Of a stretch of 24,748 nt of DNA, positions 15,676 to 23,538 are shown one piece after another (the stretch's first letter is position 1; each line of letters starts with the position of its first letter). The notes beneath the pieces are model-generated. The model did not search any database. It was given only the letters and a program-made list of their open reading frames with translations, and was not told where the DNA came from. The stretch comes from an uncultured Clostridia bacterium (GTDB lineage: Bacteria; Bacillota; Clostridia; Oscillospirales; Acutalibacteraceae): NCBI GenBank assembly GCA_947565265.1, contig CANOFK010000001.1, positions 1 to 24,748 on the forward strand. The letters run 5' to 3'. Made by a program: the position numbers and the translations under genes.

Positions 15676-17049
15676 ATGCCATTGGTGCGGTGGCTGACAA
15701 ACCGGTTTCCCTTTTTAGGGGAGGGGCCGCGGGTATGGGTGACCCAGGCCTACCTGTTCTCCCTGGCCACGGTTTTCCTGCTCCTATGCGGGCCGGCCGG
15801 GTATACCCGCATTACCCGGTTTAAGTTTATGCTGTTCACCTGCCTCTCCGGCGGCTATGTGCTGGCAATGGCTGCCCTTTCCCTGCCCGGTCTGGCCCGC
15901 CGCAGGGGGCCCGGCATAAAGGCGGCCCTCCGGCGCGTTACCTGGCCCCAGTGGGCGGCGGCAGCCTATCTGCTGGCCACCTGGGTTTCGGCGCTGGCCT
16001 CCCCTTACTGGCCCCACACCTTTCTGGGCGTCAGCCGTTACGAGGGCGCGGCCAGCATCACCCTCTATGTGCTCAGTTTCCTATTGATCTCCGCCTACGG
16101 CAAGCCCACCCGCCTGCTGCTGGGGGCCCTGGCCGGGGCCATGGTAGTGTTCGGTGGGCTCTGTGCCCTACAACTGGCCGGCAGAAACCCTTTTGGCCTG
16201 TACCCCCAGGGCCTCACCTATGCCGATGCCTACGTGGCCTACCCCGGTGCCTACCTGGGCACCATTGGCAATGTGGGGCTGGTGGCGGGGTTTTTCAGCC
16301 TGTCCCTGCCCATGCTGGTGTATGCCCTTATCCGGCTGCCGGCCCGGGGACGGTTCTGGCTGCTCCTCCCGCTGGCCCTGTGCCTGTACGCGCTGGTGCG
16401 TATGCACGTGCTGGCAGGCTTTGTCGGCGTCGGGATGGGCACCCTCTTGGCCCTGCCCGTAGCAGGGTTTCGTAAAGGTAGGCAGCGGGCATCGGCGGCT
16501 CTGGCTATGGGATGCGCCCTGCTGGCCGCGCTGGAGCTGGTGTATCTGGTAGATGCCGGCGCCGGCCTGTTCCACGAAGTCCACCAGATCCTCCACGGCA
16601 ACTTTGACGCCGGTTTCGGCACCGGCCGCCTCTATATTTGGCAAGAGGTGCTGGCCCGCGTCCCCCAGCGCCTGTGGCTGGGCTACGGCCCTGACACCAT
16701 GCTGCGGGCGGGTATGCAGTTCCGCCACTACAACGCCCTGCTGGGCCGTCAGGCTGTTTCCAGTATCGATATGGCCCACAGCGAGCCCCTCAACGTGCTC
16801 TACCACCAGGGCCTGCTGGGCCTGGTGACGTACATAATCTTTCTCGCCTCTCTGGCCCGGCGCTGGATCTCCGCCGCCCCCCATAACGGCGCCATTGCCC
16901 TCCTGGGCGCCGGCCTGCTGGGCTATGCCCTCCAAGGCCTCTTCGGCTACAGTATGCCCATCACAGCCCCCTTCTTCTGGGCTGCCGCCGGGCTCCTCGC
17001 CTGCCCTTCTCCGCCCTCCCCGCCCCTTTCACGCCGGCCTCTTGGTTAG
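15676..17049 (+). CDS. O-antigen ligase / Wzy-like polytopic membrane protein
   Basis: This 457-residue integral membrane protein has about ten hydrophobic segments, beginning at 22-40, 50-70 and 92-109. The C-terminal half carries the Wzy_C (O-antigen ligase) pattern: a long extracytoplasmic loop with GTGRLYIWQEVLARVP at 315-330, LGYGPDTM at 335-342, and AHSEPLNVLYHQGLLG at 367-382, including the conserved His (H368). Such proteins join or polymerise lipid-linked glycans at the outer membrane-leaflet face. In a Gram-positive the target would be a capsule or wall polymer (inference). The ATG at 15676 is fixed by the promoter and ribosome site; the frame is open 82 codons further upstream, without family similarity. 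No glycosyltransferase genes lie nearby. The last codons overlap the start of a repeat element. Confidence 0.82.
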   Translation: MPLVRWLTNRFPFLGEGPRVWVTQAYLFSLATVFLLLCGPAGYTRITRFKFMLFTCLSGGYVLAMAALSLPGLARRRGPGIKAALRRVTWPQWAAAAYLLATWVSALASPYWPHTFLGVSRYEGAASITLYVLSFLLISAYGKPTRLLLGALAGAMVVFGGLCALQLAGRNPFGLYPQGLTYADAYVAYPGAYLGTIGNVGLVAGFFSLSLPMLVYALIRLPARGRFWLLLPLALCLYALVRMHVLAGFVGVGMGTLLALPVAGFRKGRQRASAALAMGCALLAALELVYLVDAGAGLFHEVHQILHGNFDAGFGTGRLYIWQEVLARVPQRLWLGYGPDTMLRAGMQFRHYNALLGRQAVSSIDMAHSEPLNVLYHQGLLGLVTYIIFLASLARRWISAAPHNGAIALLGAGLLGYALQGLFGYSMPITAPFFWAAAGLLACPSPPSPPLSRRPLG

Positions 17050-17160
17050 ACCCAGGGGGCCACAGGCCCCCTGGACCCCCTTTATGGCCCCCTATTGGTT
17101 TTTTAGGGTGGCCGCCCGTTCTATCCCTTACCTCGTGTGTGGGGGAGGTTTTCTTTACTT
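17044..17160. repeat. Intergenic hairpin repeat, diverged copy
   Basis: Starting at GGTTAGACC over the stop codon of the preceding gene, this stretch aligns with the two copies at 24522-24748. Shared blocks include GGTTAGACC, the hairpin (CCAGGGGGCC 17052-17061, ACA, GGCCCCCTGG 17065-17074), ACCCCC, GGCCCC and TCTATCCCT. Relative to the other copies, the second stem pair is C-G instead of A-T, a compensatory change. Confidence 0.7.
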
Positions 17161-17165
17161 TTTTT

Positions 17166-17240
17166 AAGGGCCCTACGGCAACCGTCTCCAGAAACGCAGG
17201 CCTAAAGGGGGACTGGAAAGCCCTTGCATTTTTCTTTTTT
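17166..17240 (+). other. Folded leader/terminator-like element upstream of cbiET
   Basis: AAGGGC (17166-17171) can pair with GCCCTT (17220-17225). Inside this, GTCTCC pairs with GGGGAC, and a small CGG/CCG hairpin can form. A T-rich run (mostly T, 17229-17240) follows. It could terminate transcription from the O-antigen-ligase gene or act as an attenuator for the cob cluster. I see no cobalamin-riboswitch B12 box. No promoter was found between here and cbiET. Confidence 0.4.
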
Positions 17241-17303
17241 AGAGCAACTTGGCGGGCGATGGCCAACCAACCCCCACATCCTAATCAAGGAGGGATCACG
17301 TTC

Positions 17304-18497
17304 ATGCAAAAGCAGATCAGCATCGTAGGCACCGGGATGAACGGGACAGGCATGACCCAGGAGGGCCGGCAGGCGGTAGAGCAGGCCCAGTTTCTGCTGG
17401 GGGCCCGGCGGGTGGTAGAGCCCTTTGCCACCGGCGGCAAGCCGGTATTCCTTTCCTATGACAGCCAGGCACTGGCCGCGCAGATTGCCCAAAGCCCCTA
17501 CCGGAACATGGCCGTGCTCCTGTCCGGCGACTGCGGCTTTTACAGCGGCGCACGGGGGCTTATCCCCCTGCTGCAAGGCTGCAAGGTACAGGTTTTCTGT
17601 GGTATCTCCTCCCCCGCCTATCTCTGCTCCAAGCTGCTGATCCCCTGGCAGGACCTGCACTTTGTCAGCCTCCACGGTACCGGGGGCAGTATCCTCCGTC
17701 CTGTTTGTACCCACGAAAGGACTTTCTTCCTTTTAGGCGGCGGTTCCACCCCGGCCACAGTCTGTGCCCGGCTGGCCGAGTTTGGCCTGGGCGATCTCTC
17801 CGTAGCCGTAGGCGAAAACCTCGGCTGCCCGGACGAAACCATCACCCGTGCCCCAGCCAAGGAGGTAGCCGCCCACACCTTTTCCCCCCTCAGCGTCCTG
17901 CTGGTAGAAAACCCCCATTACCAGCCCCACATCCCCAGTTGCATTCCCGATAGCCGTTTCATCCGGGGCAAGGTTCCCATGACCAAAGCCGAGGTGCGCT
18001 GTGTCAGCGTGGCCTCCCTGTCCGTTGGGGCGGGGGATATCTGCTGGGACGTGGGGGCCGGCACCGGCTCCGTTTCCGTTGAGCTGGCCATGCGCTGCCC
18101 ACGGGGCCGGGTCTATGCACTGGAGCGGGACCCCCTGGCCCTCGCCCTGCTGGATGCCAACCGCCGCCGGTTCTGCTGCGATAACATCCTCCCCGTGCCC
18201 GGCCGGGCCCAGGAAACCCTTTCCGCACTCCCCCCGCCGGACTGCCTGTTTCTGGGGGGCTCCGGCGGGGCGCTGGTGCCCATCCTGCAAGGGGCCTTTG
18301 CCAAAAATCCCCGCCTGCGCCTGGCCCTGACCGCCGTTTCTCTGGAAACCCTCCAGCAGGCCCAGTCCGTCCTGGGCGCGCTGGGGGTAGAGCCGGAGAT
18401 CACCCAACTGGCCGTCACCCGCACCAAAAAGGCAGGCTCCCACACCATGCTAACAGCGGAAAACCCCATCTTTCTCCTGCGGGGGCAGCGCCCATGA
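17304..18497 (+). CDS. cbiET: Precorrin-6Y/7 methyltransferase-decarboxylase, CbiE-CbiT fusion
   Basis: This 397-residue fusion methylates C5 (CbiE) and methylates C15 with decarboxylation at C12 (CbiT) during corrin-ring synthesis. The CbiE half (1 to about 205) is a tetrapyrrole methylase with ISIVGTGMNG at 5-14, LLSGDCGFYSGA at 72-83 and GENLGCPDETI at 170-180. The CbiT half (about 220-397) opens with VPMTKAEVR and has the SAM site DVGAGTGSVSVE at 249-260 and FLGGSGG at 316-322. Order and length match CobL-type fusions. The ATG at 17304 has AAGGAGGG about 9 nt upstream; the frame runs 55 codons further upstream without family similarity. The stop overlaps the cbiA start by 4 bp. Confidence 0.95.
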   Translation: MQKQISIVGTGMNGTGMTQEGRQAVEQAQFLLGARRVVEPFATGGKPVFLSYDSQALAAQIAQSPYRNMAVLLSGDCGFYSGARGLIPLLQGCKVQVFCGISSPAYLCSKLLIPWQDLHFVSLHGTGGSILRPVCTHERTFFLLGGGSTPATVCARLAEFGLGDLSVAVGENLGCPDETITRAPAKEVAAHTFSPLSVLLVENPHYQPHIPSCIPDSRFIRGKVPMTKAEVRCVSVASLSVGAGDICWDVGAGTGSVSVELAMRCPRGRVYALERDPLALALLDANRRRFCCDNILPVPGRAQETLSALPPPDCLFLGGSGGALVPILQGAFAKNPRLRLALTAVSLETLQQAQSVLGALGVEPEITQLAVTRTKKAGSHTMLTAENPIFLLRGQRP

Positions 18498-19843
18498 GGC
18501 CCGCGAACCGCGTGATGGTCGCCGGGACCTCCAGCGGCTGCGGGAAAACCACCCTTACCTGTGCCCTCTTGCAAGCCCTGGTAGACCGGGGGCTGGATGT
18601 TGCCGCCTTCAAATGCGGCCCCGACTACATCGACCCCATGTTCCACAGCCGGATCACCGGGGCAAAATGCAGGAATCTTGACCCCTTCTTTCACAACCCG
18701 GCGGTCATGCGGTACCTGCTACGGGAAAACGCCGGGGAGGTTTCCCTCCTGGAGGGCGCTATGGGCTACTACGACGGCGCCGGCGATCTGGGCTCCTCCT
18801 GGCAGGCCGCCTGTGCCACCGGCACCCCCGCCGTTCTGGTGCTGGACTGCAAGGGCATGGGCCAATCCGTAGGCGCGGTGATGGAAGGTTTCCTCCGTTT
18901 CCGCCACCCCAGCCAGATCGCCGGGTTCATCTTCAACCGCCTGTCCCCCCGGCTGGTCCCCACCGCCCGGCAGATGTGCCAGGCTCTGGGCGTGGCCTAT
19001 CTTGGGTATTTCCCCCCCTGTCCGGAATGCGGTTTCCCAAGCCGCCACCTGGGCCTTGTCACCGCGGCGGAGGTGGAAGATTTAAAGGAACGCGCCCGCC
19101 GCCTTGCAGAGTTGGCCCGCCGGCATCTGGATCTGGACGCCCTGCTGGCCTTGGCAGCCTCCGCCCCGGCCCTGCCCGCCGGGGACGTGCCTTTCCCCCC
19201 GCCCGTCCAAAGCCCGCCTGTGCCCGTGGCGTGGGCCTATGACCAGGCTTTCTGTTTCTATTATGCGGACGATCTAGCCCTGTTGCGGCACCTAGGCTGC
19301 CGGCTGGTGCCCTTCTCTCCTCTCAAAGATCAGGCGCTGCCCGGCGGCTGCGTGGGCCTGCTGCTGGGGGGCGGCTACCCGGAACTTCACGCCGCTGCCC
19401 TGGCCGCCAACCGCCCAATGCGGCAGGCCATCCGGCAGGCGGTAACCGGTGGCCTGCCCACCCTTGCCGAGTGCGGCGGTTTTCTCTACCTCCACAACAC
19501 ATTAGAGGATGATACCGGCACTCCCCATAATATGGTAGGCGTCATTCCCGGCGCCGGGTTCCGTACCGGCCGCCTGCAACGCTTTGGCTACACCCTGCTC
19601 ACCGCCCGCCAAAACAACCTGCTCTGCAACGTCGGCGAAACCCTCAAGGCCCACGAGTTCCACTATTGGGACAGCACCGCCCCCGGTCAGGGTTTCACCG
19701 CCCAAAAGGTCAGTTCCGGCCAGTGCGCCCCCTGTGCCTGGGCCTCCCCCACCCTCTACGCCGGTTTCCCCCACCTCAACCTCTGCGCCTCCCCCGCCGC
19801 AGCCGCCCGTTTCGTTTCCGCCTGCGCCGCAAGGCTGGGATAA
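18494..19843 (+). CDS. cbiA: Cobyrinic acid a,c-diamide synthase
   Basis: This 449-residue ATP- and glutamine-dependent enzyme amidates the a and c carboxylates of cob(II)yrinate. The N-terminal dethiobiotin-synthetase-like domain has the P-loop GTSSGCGKTT at 11-20, FKCGPDYIDPMFH at 39-51 and LLEGAMGYYDG at 85-95. The C-terminal class I glutaminase-like domain has LLLGGGYPELHA at 289-300, nucleophile C327 in LAECGGFLYL, and the late His region AHEFHYWDS at 386-394. Length is normal for the family. It shares ATGA with the cbiET stop, so the two are translationally coupled. The 342-bp gap that follows separates it from the rest of the cob cluster. Confidence 0.95.
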   Translation: MRPANRVMVAGTSSGCGKTTLTCALLQALVDRGLDVAAFKCGPDYIDPMFHSRITGAKCRNLDPFFHNPAVMRYLLRENAGEVSLLEGAMGYYDGAGDLGSSWQAACATGTPAVLVLDCKGMGQSVGAVMEGFLRFRHPSQIAGFIFNRLSPRLVPTARQMCQALGVAYLGYFPPCPECGFPSRHLGLVTAAEVEDLKERARRLAELARRHLDLDALLALAASAPALPAGDVPFPPPVQSPPVPVAWAYDQAFCFYYADDLALLRHLGCRLVPFSPLKDQALPGGCVGLLLGGGYPELHAAALAANRPMRQAIRQAVTGGLPTLAECGGFLYLHNTLEDDTGTPHNMVGVIPGAGFRTGRLQRFGYTLLTARQNNLLCNVGETLKAHEFHYWDSTAPGQGFTAQKVSSGQCAPCAWASPTLYAGFPHLNLCASPAAAARFVSACAARLG

Positions 19844-19881
19844 GGCCGCCCCTGTTTTCTTTTGGGCGGCAGGCTGGCTAA

Positions 19882-19927
19882 GTGGGGCGCTGCCCCACAC
19901 CCTGCCAGGGACTAAGGCCGTCCCTGG
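19882..19927. repeat. Double hairpin, copy of the GTGGGGC intergenic repeat
   Basis: GTGGGGC-GCT-GCCCCAC (19882-19898) is identical to 11066-11082, and the identity continues through ACCC. It is followed by a second hairpin, CCAGGGAC (19905-19912) with GTCCCTGG (19920-19927). It lies 38 bp after the cbiA stop, so it may act as a terminator-like or message-stabilising element. Confidence 0.65.
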
Positions 19928-20185
19928 ACCCGGCCCACCGGGCTCCCCGCTATGCCGTCTGAGAAGGACAAGTTCTGCACCCACTCTCTTGGGGCTATTT
20001 ATTGCGTTTTGTTTTTTGATGCCAGGCGGGCCTCCTCTCCCCCACCACGCTGCCTATAATAGGCAAAGCCCGCCCCCCCTTGGGGCATTCTCCACGTTTT
20101 TCTTTTTTCTGATATCCCTGCAAGGGCCCCCTTTTTTGCCCCAGCCGGGCACAGCGCCCGCAACGTATAGAAGGAGTGTTACCAA
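19928..20185 (+). promoter_or_regulatory. Gene-free spacer before cobT with a weak promoter-like site
   Basis: No gene is supported here. TATAAT at 20055-20060 lies within the palindrome GCCTA-TAA-TAGGC (20052-20064), but no -35 box stands 16-18 nt upstream. T-rich tracts occur at about 20011-20019 and 20096-20110. The cobT ribosome site AGAAGGAG lies near 20170. Whether cobT has its own promoter cannot be settled from this sequence. Confidence 0.3.
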
Positions 20186-21238
20186 ATGGATAGGATCAAA
20201 CAGATCAGCCCCCTGGATGCCCAGGCAATGGAGCGGGCCCAGGCCTGTTGGGAGCAAGTCGCCAAGCCCCTGCACAGTCTGGGCCTGCTGGAAGAGGCCG
20301 TCATCCAGATCGCCGGCATTACCGGCAACGAGGACGTGCGCCTGGATCACCGGCAGGTCATTGTCCTCTGTGGCGACAACGGCGTGGTCGCCGAAGGCGT
20401 CACCCAAACGGACAGCTCCGTTACCGCCAAAGTGGCCGCCGCGGTGGCCGGAGGCACCTCTAACATCAATGTAATGGCCGATGCGCTGGGGGCCGGTGTA
20501 GTGGCGGTTGATTTGGGCATCTCCGGCCCCCCGCTAGGGGGCAAGGTGCTCTCCCGGCGGATCGCCCCCGGCACCGGCAACATTGCCAGAGGCCCCGCCA
20601 TGCGCCTCTCCCAGGCCACCGCCGCCGTCTGCGCGGGCATGGACCTGGTGCGGGAGAGCCGAGAGCAGGGGTGCCAGATCCTTTTCACCGGGGAGATGGG
20701 CATCGGCAACACCACCCCCACCGCGGCCCTGGCCTCGGTGCTGCTGGGCATCCCCCCCCATCAGGCCACCGGCCGGGGGGCGGGGCTCAGCCGGGCCGGC
20801 CTGGCCCGCAAGGTAGAGGCCGTCCGCCGGGCCATTCAGGTAAACCGTCCCGACCCCTCCCGGCCTCTGGAACTGCTGTCCAAGCTGGGCTGCTACGAGA
20901 TCGCCGGCATGGTGGGCCTGTTTTTAGGCGGGGCCGTGTACCGGGTGCCCGTGGTCATCGACGGGGTGATCTCCGCCGCCGCCGCCCTGCTGGCTGTAAA
21001 GCTGGCCCCTCTGTGCCGGGGGTATATGCTCTGTTCCCATGTGTCCAAAGAGCCCGCCGGCCCGGCCCTTCTGGCGCGCCTGGGCCTTACCCCGCTCATC
21101 GACGCCCGCCTCTGTCTGGGGGAGGGCTCCGGGGGCCTGTTGCTGCTGCCCCTGCTGGATGCCGCTCTGGCGGTCTACCACAACGCCCACCGTTTTGAGG
21201 GCCTTGGCATGGAGAGGTATCAGGAATGGGAGAACTGA
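20186..21238 (+). CDS. cobT: Nicotinate-nucleotide:dimethylbenzimidazole phosphoribosyltransferase
   Basis: This 350-residue enzyme transfers ribose-5-phosphate from nicotinate mononucleotide to the lower-ligand base, giving alpha-ribazole phosphate. Family landmarks are VLCGDNGVVAEGVTQ at 60-74, RIAPGTGNIARGPAM at 125-139, LFTGEMGIGNTTPTA at 166-180, VVIDGVISAAAA at 256-267 and the catalytic Glu E313 in LCLGEGSGG. Length matches the family. The ATG at 20186 is preceded by AGAAGGAG about 10 nt away. The last 13 bp overlap the start of cobU. The identity of the base attached (dimethylbenzimidazole or another) cannot be read from the sequence, and no bza genes are in the window. Confidence 0.95.
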   Translation: MDRIKQISPLDAQAMERAQACWEQVAKPLHSLGLLEEAVIQIAGITGNEDVRLDHRQVIVLCGDNGVVAEGVTQTDSSVTAKVAAAVAGGTSNINVMADALGAGVVAVDLGISGPPLGGKVLSRRIAPGTGNIARGPAMRLSQATAAVCAGMDLVRESREQGCQILFTGEMGIGNTTPTAALASVLLGIPPHQATGRGAGLSRAGLARKVEAVRRAIQVNRPDPSRPLELLSKLGCYEIAGMVGLFLGGAVYRVPVVIDGVISAAAALLAVKLAPLCRGYMLCSHVSKEPAGPALLARLGLTPLIDARLCLGEGSGGLLLLPLLDAALAVYHNAHRFEGLGMERYQEWEN

Positions 21239-21765
21239 TCCTGCTCACCGGCGGCAGCAAAAGCGGCAAGTCTGCCCTGGCCGAGGCCCTGGCCGTGGAC
21301 TTTGGCCCGCCCCTCTACTATATTGCCACCATGCAGCCTTTCGGGGCCGAGGCCCACGCGGCCATCGCCCGGCACCGGGCCCAGCGGGCGGGCAAGGGCT
21401 TTACCACCTGCCAGCAGCCCACAGACCTGCAAGACCTCCGCCTGCCCCCCGGCTGTGCCGCCCTGGTAGAGGATCTGGGCAACCTGCTGGCCAACGAAAC
21501 CTTTTCCGCCCGGGCGCAGGACCCTGTGGGGAAGATTTGCGCCGGCATAGCCGCCCTGCGGGCGCAAACCGGCCTGCTAGTGCTGGTGGGCAATCAGGTA
21601 GACGGCGACGGTATCGCCTACCCGCCGGAAACCCAGGCCTACGTCCGCCATATGGGCACACTGGCCTGCCAGTTGGCCCGGCAGGCAGACCGGGTCATCG
21701 AGGCTGTTTGTGGCCTCCCCCTTATGCTGAAAGGAGTGTTGCCGCCATGCCTCGCCCAACGTTGA
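21226..21765 (+). CDS. cobU: Adenosylcobinamide kinase / GTP guanylyltransferase
   Basis: This 179-residue bifunctional enzyme phosphorylates adenosylcobinamide and then attaches GMP. The P-loop GGSKSGKS is at 9-16, and YYIATMQPFGAEAHAAIARHR at 31-51 contains H50 in the position of the guanylylated His of Salmonella CobU. The end CGLPLMLKG is typical. The usual NEVGxGIVPE block is altered to NQVDGDGIAYPPETQAYVRH (123-142), which is unusual. GGAGAGG precedes the ATG inside cobT, giving a 13-bp overlap. It overlaps cobS by 19 bp. Function is likely retained, since the P-loop and His are intact, but the altered block is noteworthy beside the second CobU-like gene at 22594. Confidence 0.9.
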   Translation: MGELILLTGGSKSGKSALAEALAVDFGPPLYYIATMQPFGAEAHAAIARHRAQRAGKGFTTCQQPTDLQDLRLPPGCAALVEDLGNLLANETFSARAQDPVGKICAGIAALRAQTGLLVLVGNQVDGDGIAYPPETQAYVRHMGTLACQLARQADRVIEAVCGLPLMLKGVLPPCLAQR

Positions 21766-22556
21766 CCTCCCTACCGGCCCAGTTGGCCAAATCCTTCTGC
21801 TCGGCCTTCCTCATGTACTCCCGCATCCCCATGCCCCAGGTGGAGTGGAAGGAGGAAAACCGCCGGTATGCCCTGTGCTTTTTCCCGCTGATCGGCCTGG
21901 TAACCGGCACGCTGCTCATGGCCCTGTTCTGGCTGGGCCAGCGGCTGGGCATGGGGGAGCTGTTGTTTGCCGTACTGGCAGTGGCCCTCCCCCTGTTGGT
22001 CACCGGCGGCATCCATCTGGACGGCTTTTGCGATGTTCAGGACGCCCAAGCCAGTTGGGGCAGCCGGGAAAAGCTGCTGTCCATTCTGGCAGACCCCCAC
22101 ATCGGCTCCTTTGCGGCTATCCGGCTGGGGGCCTACCTGCTGCTGCTGGCGGGCCTGTACGCCGAGGCTGCCCGGTTCTCCAGCCCCCGGCTCATGGCCG
22201 TGTGCGCTTTGGGCTTTGTCCAGTCCCGGTCCCTGAGCGGCCTGGGGGCCGTCACCCTGAAAGCCGCCAAAACCGGCGGTACCCTGCAAAGTTTTGCCCA
22301 CCCGGCCCACCGGCAGGCCACCGTAGCCGTTACGGCCCTGTTCCTGGCAGCCAGCCTGGGGTCTATGGTGGCCCTTTGCCCCCTGCCGGGGCTGTGCGGG
22401 GGACTGTGCGGGGCGCTGGCCTTCCTCCGCTACCGGCGCTTGGCCTATAGGCGGTTCGGCGGTATCACCGGTGATCTGGCCGGCTACTTCCTCTGCCTGT
22501 GCGAGTTGGCCGTCCCCGCCGGTGCTGTAGCCGGCGCCTTCCTCGTCTGCCTGTAG
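21747..22556 (+). CDS. cobS: Adenosylcobinamide-GDP ribazoletransferase (cobalamin synthase)
   Basis: This 269-residue membrane enzyme joins adenosylcobinamide-GDP to alpha-ribazole (phosphate), the last step of nucleotide-loop assembly. The signature GGIHLDGFCDVQDA at 87-100 is followed by REKLLSILADPHIGSFA at 107-123, matching the CobS catalytic region. FGGITGDLAGYF at 237-248 is the second conserved block. Hydrophobic segments lie near 45-62, 72-88, 127-140, 193-212 and 252-269. Although the frame is open far upstream, the ATG at 21747 gives the family N-terminus and has AAGGAG about 10 nt before it. It starts inside the end of cobU (19-bp overlap), so the two are likely coupled. Confidence 0.94.
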   Translation: MPRPTLTSLPAQLAKSFCSAFLMYSRIPMPQVEWKEENRRYALCFFPLIGLVTGTLLMALFWLGQRLGMGELLFAVLAVALPLLVTGGIHLDGFCDVQDAQASWGSREKLLSILADPHIGSFAAIRLGAYLLLLAGLYAEAARFSSPRLMAVCALGFVQSRSLSGLGAVTLKAAKTGGTLQSFAHPAHRQATVAVTALFLAASLGSMVALCPLPGLCGGLCGALAFLRYRRLAYRRFGGITGDLAGYFLCLCELAVPAGAVAGAFLVCL

Positions 22557-22593
22557 GGCGGGGGCAGATCCATTCCAAAAGGAGAGATAACCC

Positions 22594-22971
22594 ATGCGTT
22601 TGATCATCGGCGGTACCCACGCGGGCAAGCGTGCCTACGCCGCGGAAACCTACCACATCCCCACCGAAGAGATGGCAGACGGCGCCCTGGCAGACCCCGC
22701 AAAGGTGCCTGCCCTGCGCTGTGTGTACAACTTCCACCTGCTGGTGCGGCGGCTGCGCCAGGCCGGGCAGGACCCCGCCGCTTACGCCCAAGCCCTGGGC
22801 GCCACAAAGCTGGTAGTGATCATGGACGAAACCGGCTGCGGCGTCGTGCCCATCCAGCAGGACGAGCGCCTGTGGCGGGAGGACGTGGGCCGGGCCGGGT
22901 GCGTTCTGGCCCGGCAGGCCCAGTCGGTAGAACGGGTAGCCTGCGGCCTACCCATCAAACTGAAAGGGTGA
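22594..22971 (+). CDS. Short CobU-like protein (125 aa)
   Basis: This small protein resembles CobU at both ends but lacks much of the middle. The N-terminus MRLIIGGTHAGKRAYAAE aligns with the CobU P-loop, but the final Ser/Thr is Arg (GGTHAGKR, 6-13). The C-terminus keeps the block missing from the neighbouring CobU: MDETGCGVVPIQQDERLWREDVGRAG at about 77-102, then VACGLPIKLKG. No guanylylation-site HRxxR segment is visible. AAAAGGAGAG lies about 10 nt before the ATG, 37 bp after cobS and 6 bp before cobC, so it is an intact operon gene. It may be a second subunit, a kinase-only or guanylyltransferase-only form, or a diverged duplicate. The family relation is clear; the activity is not. Confidence 0.8.
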   Translation: MRLIIGGTHAGKRAYAAETYHIPTEEMADGALADPAKVPALRCVYNFHLLVRRLRQAGQDPAAYAQALGATKLVVIMDETGCGVVPIQQDERLWREDVGRAGCVLARQAQSVERVACGLPIKLKG

Positions 22972-22977
22972 ACGGGT

Positions 22978-23538
22978 ATGACAGTCCTGCTGATCCGCCA
23001 CGGCAAAACCGCCGGCAACCTTCTGGGCCGGTACATCGGCAAAACCGACGAGCCCCTCTGCCCCCAGGGCGCCGAAGAACTGGCCGTCCGGGCCTATCCG
23101 GCGGCTGACGGGGTTTTCTGTAGCCCCCTGCGCCGCTGCCGGGAAACCGCTGCCCTCCTCTACCCCCATCTTCCCTCCACCCCGGTTTCCGGGCTGGAGG
23201 AGTGTGATTTCGGCGCCTTTGAGGGCAAAAGCTATCGCGACCTCAACGGCGACCCTGACTACCAGCGCTGGATCGACAGCAACGGCGTCCTCCCCTTCCC
23301 CGGCGGCGAGTCGCGGACGGCCTTCATCCGCCGGAGCGTAACCGCCTTTGTAGGCGCGCTGGCAGGTTTTACCGGGGATACCGCCGCTTTCGTGGTGCAC
23401 GGCGGCACCATTATGGCGGTGATGTCCACCCTTTCCCAGCCCCCGGCCGGCTTTTACGATTTTCAGGTAAAAAACGCCGGCGGCTACGCCGTCCAATGGG
23501 ACGGCCACACCCTCACCCACCCGGAGGTGCTCCCATGA
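22978..23538 (+). CDS. cobC: Histidine phosphatase, probable alpha-ribazole-5'-phosphate phosphatase
   Basis: This 186-residue protein belongs to the phosphoglycerate-mutase-like histidine phosphatases. LLIRHGKT at 4-11 holds the phospho-accepting H8; the SPLRRCRETA block (49-58), E75 (LEECDFGAFEG) and H141 (FVVHGGTI) complete the active site. Position within the cob cluster, between a CobU-like gene and cbiB, makes removal of the phosphate from alpha-ribazole phosphate or cobalamin phosphate the likely job (context inference). The family also includes broad sugar-phosphate phosphatases. The ATG is 6 bp after the preceding stop, and the ribosome site is weak. The stop overlaps the cbiB start by 4 bp. 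Confidence 0.85.
   Translation: MTVLLIRHGKTAGNLLGRYIGKTDEPLCPQGAEELAVRAYPAADGVFCSPLRRCRETAALLYPHLPSTPVSGLEECDFGAFEGKSYRDLNGDPDYQRWIDSNGVLPFPGGESRTAFIRRSVTAFVGALAGFTGDTAAFVVHGGTIMAVMSTLSQPPAGFYDFQVKNAGGYAVQWDGHTLTHPEVLP

Noticed and set aside
20055..20060. TATAAT as a firm cobT promoter
   Set aside because: The sequence 16-18 nt upstream is C-rich with no -35 box, and the hexamer is part of a small palindrome. Kept only as a low-confidence note.
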